A stretch of 42,694 nt of DNA from Neglectibacter sp. X58 (GTDB lineage Bacteria; Bacillota; Clostridia; Oscillospirales; Acutalibacteraceae): the NCBI RefSeq assembly GCF_009936035.1, contig NZ_QWEO01000021.1, positions 1 to 42,694 on the forward strand, read 5' to 3'. Below the pieces are notes generated by a model. It was not told where the DNA came from, searched no databases, and saw only the letters and a list, made by a program, of their open reading frames with translations. Numbering within the stretch: the first letter of the stretch is position 1; every line of letters begins with the position of its first letter. Shown in pieces: positions 15,943 to 21,969 of the stretch. The translations under genes and the position numbers were made by a program.

Positions 15943-16908
15943 ATGCCAAGAAGAACGGTTGCCATTGAAAAAAACGACGGAGGGCAGCGGCTGGATAAAT
16001 TCCTGTTAAAGGCTTATCCAAACCTGCCTCCGGCGGTGCTGTATAAATGCGTGCGGACAAAGGATGTGAAGCTGAACGGCAAACGGTGTCAGGCCGACCA
16101 GCGGCTGCGGGAGGGGGATGTGCTTACCCTGTACTGGCAGGAGGATTTTTTCCAGAAGGCGCCGGAAAGCCATGATTTCCTCAAGGCCCCCAAAGCCCTG
16201 TCCATTGTCTATGAGGACGAAAACCTTCTGCTGCTGGACAAAAAGCCGGGGCTTATCGTCCATCCGGACGAGCACTACCACTTCGATTCCCTCATTGCCC
16301 GGGTGCAGCACCTGCTTTACGACCGGGGGGAATATGACCCCCAGGCAGAGAACTCTTTTGCCCCGGCCCTTATCAACCGCATTGACCGGAACACCGGGGG
16401 CATCGTCATGGCGGCAAAAAACGCGGAAGCCCTGCGGGTGATGAACCAGAAGGTGAAAGACAGGGAGCTGGAAAAGAAATACCTGTGCGTGGTGTGCGGG
16501 CGCATGGAGGAAAAAGAGGGGCTGCTGACAGGATACCTCCAGAAGAACGAATCCCAGAACCGGGTGTATATCAGCAAAAAGCCTGTGCCCGGGGGCAAGT
16601 CTATCCGCACGAAATACCGGGTGCTGGAGGAGAGGCGGGACTTTTCCCTCCTGGAGGCAGAACTGCTTACAGGGCGCACCCACCAGATACGCGCCCACTT
16701 TGCCGCCATCGGGCACCCCCTGGCCGGGGACGGGAAGTATGGCAAAAACGCGGTGAACAAAAAGACAGGCTTTCCCTATCAGGCCCTGTATTCCTATAAG
16801 CTGGGGTTCCGCTTTACCACTCCCGCCGGGGCGCTGGATTACCTGAACGGCAGGGTGTTCACCGCGGGGGAGCCTTGGTTCCTCCGGGAATTCCGGCAGT
16901 TCCCCTAA
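15943..16908 (+). CDS. RluA-family 23S rRNA pseudouridine synthase
   Basis: 321 residues. An S4 RNA-binding domain (about 14-62, GQRLDKFLLKAYPNLPPAVLYKCVRTKDVKLNG) precedes the RluA catalytic domain, with LLLLDKKPGLIVHPDE, the active-site motif NRIDRNTGG (catalytic Asp148) and LLTGRTHQIRAH. The enzyme converts uridine to pseudouridine in large-subunit rRNA; RluC or RluD specificity cannot be told apart here. The usual HRLDRDTSG motif has Asn in place of His and NTGG in place of DTSG, a variant common in one clostridial subgroup; the essential Asp is kept. The second ATG (15943) is 7 nt after AAAGGGG; the first (15937) is only one base away, so I prefer 15943. Confidence 0.88.
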   Translation: MPRRTVAIEKNDGGQRLDKFLLKAYPNLPPAVLYKCVRTKDVKLNGKRCQADQRLREGDVLTLYWQEDFFQKAPESHDFLKAPKALSIVYEDENLLLLDKKPGLIVHPDEHYHFDSLIARVQHLLYDRGEYDPQAENSFAPALINRIDRNTGGIVMAAKNAEALRVMNQKVKDRELEKKYLCVVCGRMEEKEGLLTGYLQKNESQNRVYISKKPVPGGKSIRTKYRVLEERRDFSLLEAELLTGRTHQIRAHFAAIGHPLAGDGKYGKNAVNKKTGFPYQALYSYKLGFRFTTPAGALDYLNGRVFTAGEPWFLREFRQFP

Positions 16909-16989
16909 AGAGGGCAGGCGGGTACAGCAGCCCGGCCCCAGCCGCATGCGCTTCGCGCAGGCGGGCCGCGCCTGGAAAAGGCGCAGGCC

Positions 16990-17012
16990 GCGGGGCTTCC
17001 GGGAAGCCCCGC
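16990..17012. other. GC-rich hairpin downstream of the pseudouridine synthase
   Basis: A perfect stem GCGGGGCTTCC / GGAAGCCCCGC with no T run. The rest of the spacer is very GC-rich with further small dyads (GCCGCGCAACTGCCGGTTGCGGC) and GGCGCCGGCGTTTTTT near 17060, which may together end the upstream transcript. Confidence 0.45.
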
Positions 17013-17177
17013 GCTTGGGCCGCCCGGAAGCCAGCAGGGCCTTTGAAAAAGACGGCGCCGGCGTTTTTTGCCGCGCAACTGCCGGTTGCGGCATTTCCAA
17101 GCCCGCATGGTGGCCCGCAACCGGGAAAAATGCTATGCTGGGGACGCTATCCAAGCAGAAAGGCAGGCGAACAGGCA

Positions 17178-17828
17178 ATGGAAAGAAACGTAATGGAAAA
17201 CAACATGGCACTGGGGGAAAGGCTCCAGGCCCTGCGGAAGTCCCGGGGGCTTTCCCAGGAGCAGCTTGCGGAACAGGCAGGGGTGTCCCGGCAGGCGGTG
17301 AGCAAGTGGGAGCTGGGGGAATCGGTTCCGGAACTGGGCAAGGTGGTGGCCCTCAGCGAGTTTTTCGGCGTGACTACGGACTACCTTTTAAAAGGCAGCG
17401 AAACAAAGGCCGTCCCTAAAAGCGGCTGGGACCGGAAAAGCATCGGACAGGTGCAGTATGTGGTATCGGCAGGGCTTATGGCTATTGGGCTGCTGCTGGC
17501 CTTTAGGGGCTGGTATGACAGCCAGGAGGATTCCGTTATATGGAGCAGCATGATTATACAGGTGGCCGGGGTGGTTTGGTACTTCGCGGGTAAAATCGTC
17601 TCCCACCAGGAGGCCCCCTTTTTCATTAAAATGCTGGACTGGGCTTTGGGGCTGTTTATGCCCTGTTCCATGGCGACGGGGTACATCTTCTTCAGGCTGC
17701 TTACGCCGTACCCCCTGGATGTGGGCGTGCCCGCCACAGTGGTGTTCCTCTTCCTGTACGGGGCGGCGCTGCTGGCGGTGTACCGGATTTTAAAGAAAGC
17801 AGAGGCGCAGAAGCCTCCCGCAGATTAA
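17178..17828 (+). CDS. XRE regulator fused to membrane segments
   Basis: 216 residues. Residues about 10-70 are an XRE helix-turn-helix (RLQALRKSRGLSQEQLAEQAGVSRQAVSKWELGESVPELGKVVALSEFFGVTTDYLL). Membrane helices follow near 95-112, 120-138, 150-172 and 182-203. It is similar in design to the regulator at 5002-5772 but stands alone, without an ABC exporter next to it. A start at 17193 (MENNMALG) is equally possible. Role unknown: a membrane-tethered regulator by architecture. Confidence 0.8.
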   Translation: MERNVMENNMALGERLQALRKSRGLSQEQLAEQAGVSRQAVSKWELGESVPELGKVVALSEFFGVTTDYLLKGSETKAVPKSGWDRKSIGQVQYVVSAGLMAIGLLLAFRGWYDSQEDSVIWSSMIIQVAGVVWYFAGKIVSHQEAPFFIKMLDWALGLFMPCSMATGYIFFRLLTPYPLDVGVPATVVFLFLYGAALLAVYRILKKAEAQKPPAD

Positions 17829-17858
17829 GGGTTCCACCACCTATGAGGGAGAACTAAG

Positions 17859-17975
17859 AACCTGTATTCATAATCGAAACTGCTGGATGAGCGGGAATTT
17901 TGGGGGCAAGGAAATTTAACAAAGAGCGTCTCCCATAAGACCGCTTAGATGATGGCTGCAGGTTGTGAATACATT
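17859..17975. mobile_element. MITE-like element flanked by CTAAG duplications
   Basis: The ends GAACCTGTATTCATAA and, reversed, GAATGTATTCACAA form an imperfect terminal inverted repeat. The sequence is flanked on both sides by CTAAG (17854-17858 and 17976-17980), a target of the YTAR type favoured by IS5-family transposases. The 117-bp interior has no reading frame and does not match the core of the elements at 1725 and 21643. Probably a non-autonomous derivative of an insertion sequence. Confidence 0.65.
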
Positions 17976-18072
17976 CTAAGGACTCAGCCCCTAAAGGGGC
18001 ACCAGCGCATTACCTTCAAGGGCCGCTTTTGCAGCGGCTCTTTCATTTGCGGCCTATAAGGCTGTAAGAAAA

Positions 18073-18094
18073 GCCAGCGCCTTTAGGCGCTGGC
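18073..18094. other. perfect hairpin downstream of XRE gene
   Basis: GCCAGCGC-CTTTAG-GCGCTGGC; an 8-bp GC stem within a 200-bp spacer that otherwise holds short dyads such as GGCCGCTTTTGCAGCGGCTC near 18021. Possible transcript-end structures; no T run. Confidence 0.4.
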
Positions 18095-18175
18095 CGGTAA
18101 CCGGGGCTTTTAGCCCTTATGCCCCCCCTTTTTGCCGGGCGGTTTTGTTTTCTTAACTCTCCAAAAGCGCGTGCC

Positions 18176-18272
18176 CTATAGTAAACGCACTTGAAAATCG
18201 GGATGTACCGATTTTCAAACCAGGCGGCTTTACCGCCTGGTTCAAAAGAGGCATTCTGCCTCTTTTGGACTG
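18176..18272. repeat. triple-hairpin intergenic repeat, copy 1
   Basis: Begins CTATAGTAAACGCACTT and contains three successive perfect hairpins: GAAAATCGG..CCGATTTTC (18193-18216), CCAGGCGGctttaCCGCCTGG (18220-18240) and CAAAAGAGGcattctgCCTCTTTTG (18243-18267). The same arrangement in reverse orientation occurs at 42071-42160. It ends three bases before the stop codon of the kinase gene at 18275, so it could act as a terminator or RNA-stability element for that transcript. Confidence 0.85.
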
Positions 18273-18274
18273 CA

Positions 18275-18865
18275 TTAACGATATCCTTCCAGCTCAAAGC
18301 ACAGCGCGCACCGCTCCCCTATCCCAAAGGCTTCAAAATACCGCTCCTCCAGGGGGATCCATTTGTCCCGGAACTGGGAGAGCGCCTGGGAGCCATTGCG
18401 GGCTTCAATGCGGGCAAGCTGCTTTTGGGGGCTGACATGCAGGAACACCCGCAGGTGGTATGCGTCCCACAGGGCAGGATGGCAGCTATAGGAACCTTCT
18501 ATAATGACGGCAGGGCCTGCCTCTATCCGGACAGGCGGGGAAAAGCTTTGGCTGTGGCAGTCATAGGGGCGGTAAACCGCATCCCGGCCTGCCTGGAGGG
18601 GGAGGAGCACTTCCTCTAAAAAGCGCTCCCTATCCACATTGCCTCCCGGTTCTGCCAGTCGGGCCTCCGTCCGCTGGGCTGGGCGCAGAAAGAAGTGATC
18701 CATATGCACAACGCCCCAGCCTGTCTCCTGGCGGAGCGCCTGGGCCAAGGTGGTTTTCCCGGCGGCGCAGCGGCCGTCTATGGCCACCAGGAAGGGAGAC
18801 CCTGTCCGGGGTACCCCGGCGACTTTAGCGGAAGCGGCAGCCGCGTTAAGCTTCTGTATGTTCAT
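18275..18865 (-). CDS. uridine kinase-like P-loop kinase
   Basis: 196 residues of the uridine kinase/phosphoribulokinase-like group. Walker A is GRCAAGKT (31-38). Following motifs are VVHMDHFFLRPAQR (a substrate-binding Asp of the DxFY type), YDCHSQSF and PAVIIEGSYSCHPAL (EG of Walker B), then the lid RIEARNG. The length is normal. The start overlaps the end of the ECF-S gene by 20 bp, so the two are translationally coupled and may handle the same vitamin or nucleoside: uptake followed by phosphorylation trapping. The substrate is not known. Uridine is only the nearest family name. Confidence 0.78.
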   Translation of the reverse strand: MNIQKLNAAAASAKVAGVPRTGSPFLVAIDGRCAAGKTTLAQALRQETGWGVVHMDHFFLRPAQRTEARLAEPGGNVDRERFLEEVLLPLQAGRDAVYRPYDCHSQSFSPPVRIEAGPAVIIEGSYSCHPALWDAYHLRVFLHVSPQKQLARIEARNGSQALSQFRDKWIPLEERYFEAFGIGERCALCFELEGYR

Positions 18866-19415
18866 GGGTCTTGTCCTTGTGCGCTTTAAAAGGCACCAGC
18901 CCGGTGCGGCCCAAAGCCAGCATGATGGTGGGGATTAAGATGAGCTGGGCCAGAATGCCGGGAATGGCGTTGATGAAGGCCCCTGCCAGGAACATCTGCA
19001 AGGTAAAGCCGTTTCCAAACACGCCCATTTGGATGGTCTGGACAATCCCCCAGACTACCCGGCCTGCCAGCATAGCCAGCACCAGGCTGCGGTAAAGCGC
19101 CAGCAGGCAGTGCCACTTGGAAAGGCTGTAAAGCAGGCCCGCGACCAAGCCGTAGGTCATCAGCTCAAAGGCCATGCCGGTTGCCATGGGGTAAAACGCC
19201 GGCGCGCCGAACAGCGCCGAGCGCAGCAGGGGCAGGACAAGCCCCACCACAGCGCCCTGCTGCCAGCCGCAAATCAGGCCGCAGAGCAGCACCGGGATAT
19301 GCATGGGCAGGAGCATCTGGCCGATTTGGGGAATTTGCCCGGTGAAAAAGGGAAGCACCAGGCCAATCGCCAGAAACAGGGCGGGCAAGACAAGATTTTT
19401 TGAGATGGATTTCAT
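18846..19415 (-). CDS. ECF transporter S component
   Basis: 189 residues, five to six hydrophobic helices, typical of the substrate-binding S subunits of energy-coupling-factor vitamin transporters, which share a common ATPase/T module encoded elsewhere. The pattern ALFLAIGLVLPFFTGQIPQIGQMLLPMHIPVLLCGLICGW, then GLVLPLLRSALFG and MAFELMTYGLVAGLLY, matches the large unspecific ECF-S family (pantothenate/biotin-type relatives). The start at 19415 (MKSISKN) follows AAGAAGGAGGG. A strong promoter lies about 150 bp upstream, leaving a leader in which I recognise no known riboswitch. It is followed by, and overlaps, a P-loop kinase. Confidence 0.82.
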   Translation of the reverse strand: MKSISKNLVLPALFLAIGLVLPFFTGQIPQIGQMLLPMHIPVLLCGLICGWQQGAVVGLVLPLLRSALFGAPAFYPMATGMAFELMTYGLVAGLLYSLSKWHCLLALYRSLVLAMLAGRVVWGIVQTIQMGVFGNGFTLQMFLAGAFINAIPGILAQLILIPTIMLALGRTGLVPFKAHKDKTHEHTEA

Positions 19416-19561
19416 AAAGGTCCCTCCTTCTTGATAATGGGGGGAGCGGTCAAACGCGCATGTTGCCATGTGCCCGGTCGGGCAGGGAATATGTACAAGG
19501 GTTTGCTGGGCGGATTTCAGAAGCTGCGCGGGGCGAACACACTCCGTAATGGTACGGGATG

Positions 19562-19592
19562 ATTATAATACTTGGAGTGAGGTTTATGTCAA
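19562..19592 (-). promoter_or_regulatory. promoter of the ECF-S/kinase operon
   Basis: A perfect TTGACA (19592-19587) and TATTATAAT (19570-19562), with 16 bp to TATTAT or 19 bp to TATAAT. Transcription would start near 19556, giving a leader of about 140 nt before the ECF-S start. Confidence 0.75.
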
Positions 19593-19696
19593 GCTTTATT
19601 TTCCAGCACAGCCCCCGTCTGCCGGGACAGCGGCAAGCTGGGCAGGGTTATATGATGAAACTTTTTTGAAAGGACATCCCCCAAACGTCTTTCCAG

Positions 19697-19725
19697 TTGC
19701 CATTTTTTGCCCAAGGTGCTATACT
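19697..19725 (+). promoter_or_regulatory. promoter of the lipoprotein gene
   Basis: TTGCCA (19697-19702), a 17-bp spacer and TATACT (19720-19725), 36 bp before the GTG start. Confidence 0.75.
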
Positions 19726-19760
19726 ATAAATAAACGCCTTTGCGGGAGGAGTGTGCAGCT

Positions 19761-21623
19761 GTGGGGAAGATGTGCGGGAAAAGATGGCTGCCTTTTATGC
19801 TGGCAGCGTGCCTGCTGCTGGCGGCCCTGGCGGGCTGCGGCAACAGGGAAAAGGAGAAAGTGACGGTGGCCTTCTGGAGCGATCAGCTTACAGAGCGATA
19901 TGGGCCGTATCTGCAGGAGTCCTTTCCGGAAGTGGACTTCGAGTTTTACGTGGCTACAAATTCCACAGACTTCTACCGCTTCAAGGAGGAAAACGGCAGC
20001 CTGCCGGATATCCTGACTGTCCGCCGCTTTTCCCTCAGCGACGTGGAGGGCTGGCGGGATTCCCTGATGGACCTCAGCGGGACGGAAATTGCCGCCTCCA
20101 TCCACCAGTCCTACCTGCGCAGCTATACTTACAGCGACGGGGCGGTAAACTGGCTTCCCACCTGCGCGGAGGTAGACAGCATTGTGATAAACCAGCCCCT
20201 GCTGGAAAAGCACGGCCTTTCCGTTCCGGAAAACTATGAGGAGTTTGTGGCGGTGTGCAGGGCGCTGGAGAAAAAAGGGGTGCGGCCTTTCCTGTCCAAT
20301 TACAGCGCGGACTTTACCTGCATGGAGCTGCTGCAGGGGCTTTCCGCTTCCCAGCTTACCTCCCAGGAGGGGCGGGAATGGCGGCAGCTTTATGAAAGCG
20401 GGCAGACAAGCAGGCTCAGCGAGGAGGTCTGGCTTCCTGTTTTCCAGCGCATGGAGGAGTTCCTGGACTACACCGGGGCTGTCCCGTCGGATGTGGGGCT
20501 GGAGCACCAGCAGGTGCTGGAGGCCTTCAGGAACGGGGAAGCGGCCATGATACGGGGAACAGGCAACGAGGAGGCTATCCGGGACAGCCAGGCCGGAGAC
20601 GTTCTTTTGATGCCTTATTTCGGGGATACCCAGGAGGATAACTGGTATCTGACATATCCGGCCTTTCAGGTTGCCGCCAGCGCCCGGGCAGAGGAAAGCC
20701 CGGAGCGCAGGGCGCTGATTCTGGAAATCCTGGAAACTATGCTGAACGGGGAGGGGCAAAAGCACATTGCCGGCGGGCATAACATGATCCCCTACAGCAA
20801 ATCGGTGGAGCTGCCGCTTTCAGAAGGGCTTTCCCATTTACAGCCCTACGCCGACAAGAACCGGCTGTATATCCGCCTTGCCTCTTCCGATATGTTTTCC
20901 ATTTCCCAACAGGTGGTGCAGGGCATGATAAAGGGGGATTACCCCGACGCCCAGTCAGCCTTTGACGCCTTTAACCAGGCCATGTCCGCCCCAAAAGAGG
21001 AAAAACCTCCTGCCGCCCGCATTGAAACAGCCTACCCCTATGCTTTTAACCCCCAGGGGGGCAGCCCGGCGGCTTCGGCACTTTTCAATTCCCTGCGGGA
21101 AATCCTGGGGGCCGACCTGCTCATCGGGCAGGCCTCCAATGTGGCGGGAGACATAGCCGCTGGGGACTACACCCTGGAGGAGCTGGGATACCTGACCATG
21201 GGGGAATCCTCCCTGGGCATTTTTTCCTGCCGGCTTACAGGGGAGCAGCTATACCGGTATGTGGAATATCTGCTTACCACCCCGGGCAAGCGCGGCTCTG
21301 TGTGCAACGACTCCACCCTGTACGTCTCCAGCGGCTTTGAAATGGAGGTTAAGCGGGAGGGCAAAGGCTATGCCCTCCGGAAGCTTACCATACAGGGCAG
21401 GGAGCTGGAGGGGCATTACGATGAAGGGCAGGCCTTCGATAAGGGGCGCCTTTACGAGCTTTTCCTGGTAGGGGATGAAAATGAGATGCAGCGGGAAGCC
21501 CTGGCGGCCGCAGGCGTGGAGGAGTACCTCCAGGTGGAGACAACCTTCAAGCTGGCCATTGCAGGCTTTCTGGCAGAAGGCAGGCAGCTTTGCGCCCCTA
21601 CAGACTATATCACCCTGGAATAA
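19761..21623 (+). CDS. lipoprotein: solute-binding domain fused to a 5'-nucleotidase C-terminal domain
   Basis: 620 residues from a GTG at 19761 (RBS GGGAGGAG). A signal peptide ends in the lipobox LAGC near residue 26. Residues about 32-410 are an extracellular solute-binding protein of the type 1 (sugar) family (VAFWSDQLTERYGPYL, FPEVDFEFY, WLPTCAEVDSIVINQPLLEKHG, FRNGEAAMIRGTGNE). Residues about 435-600 match the 5'-nucleotidase C-terminal domain (FNSLREILGADLLIG, GDIAAGDYTLEELGYLTMGESSLGIFSCRLTGEQLYRYVE, FEMEVKREG). The metallophosphatase half of nucleotidases is absent, so it likely binds rather than hydrolyses. A hybrid sensor kinase follows 350 bp downstream, and no ABC permease is near, so a ligand-capture role for signalling is likely (inference). 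Confidence 0.8.
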   Translation: MGKMCGKRWLPFMLAACLLLAALAGCGNREKEKVTVAFWSDQLTERYGPYLQESFPEVDFEFYVATNSTDFYRFKEENGSLPDILTVRRFSLSDVEGWRDSLMDLSGTEIAASIHQSYLRSYTYSDGAVNWLPTCAEVDSIVINQPLLEKHGLSVPENYEEFVAVCRALEKKGVRPFLSNYSADFTCMELLQGLSASQLTSQEGREWRQLYESGQTSRLSEEVWLPVFQRMEEFLDYTGAVPSDVGLEHQQVLEAFRNGEAAMIRGTGNEEAIRDSQAGDVLLMPYFGDTQEDNWYLTYPAFQVAASARAEESPERRALILEILETMLNGEGQKHIAGGHNMIPYSKSVELPLSEGLSHLQPYADKNRLYIRLASSDMFSISQQVVQGMIKGDYPDAQSAFDAFNQAMSAPKEEKPPAARIETAYPYAFNPQGGSPAASALFNSLREILGADLLIGQASNVAGDIAAGDYTLEELGYLTMGESSLGIFSCRLTGEQLYRYVEYLLTTPGKRGSVCNDSTLYVSSGFEMEVKREGKGYALRKLTIQGRELEGHYDEGQAFDKGRLYELFLVGDENEMQREALAAAGVEEYLQVETTFKLAIAGFLAEGRQLCAPTDYITLE

Positions 21624-21642
21624 GGCTTTTCCAAGGCAACTA

Positions 21643-21810
21643 CTAGAGCGTGTACACACAAAGCAATCACACGCATCTTTTCGGGTTATTTTATGGGCTT
21701 CTTGTGTTAGGAATCCTCGAAAGGCGACAGCCTTTCTTGCGGTTCCTGCCTTGAACCCCACTAAATCCCCTCGAAAATCTGCATATTCAACTTATGTGAA
21801 CACGCTCTAG
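21643..21810. repeat. MITE-like structured element, copy 2
   Basis: A 168-bp element bounded by CTAGAGCG ... CGCTCTAG. Its arms AGAGCGTGTACACACAA and the complement of TTATGTGAACACGCTCT pair with few mismatches. Its core (21704-21755, with hairpin GAAAGGC-GACA-GCCTTTC) is nearly identical to that of the copy at 1725-1887. The inner pairing TGGGCTTC / GAACCCCA replaces ACGGTTTC / GAAACCGT of copy 1 at equivalent places. CTAG on both sides fits an IS5-type YTAR target. It lies between the lipoprotein and sensor kinase genes. Confidence 0.75.
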
Positions 21811-21969
21811 AATGAAAACAGAAAATAAGGAGCGGCGCGGGGTGCAGGAAAGGCTTTTTTGTGCGGCCCCGGCCCCATTATATATCAGGCAAACGCGTTT
21901 GAAGGAGGCGCCCTGTTTCCTTTGGACTGCGCTGCTTATCACAACTATGACAGAGGGAACGTGGCTGGT

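Noticed and set aside
19416-19556. Known riboswitch (preQ1, THF, FMN, TPP) in the ECF-S leader
   Set aside because: None of the consensus core sequences of these classes could be recognised on the minus strand; only a small CCGTA/TACGG hairpin is clear.
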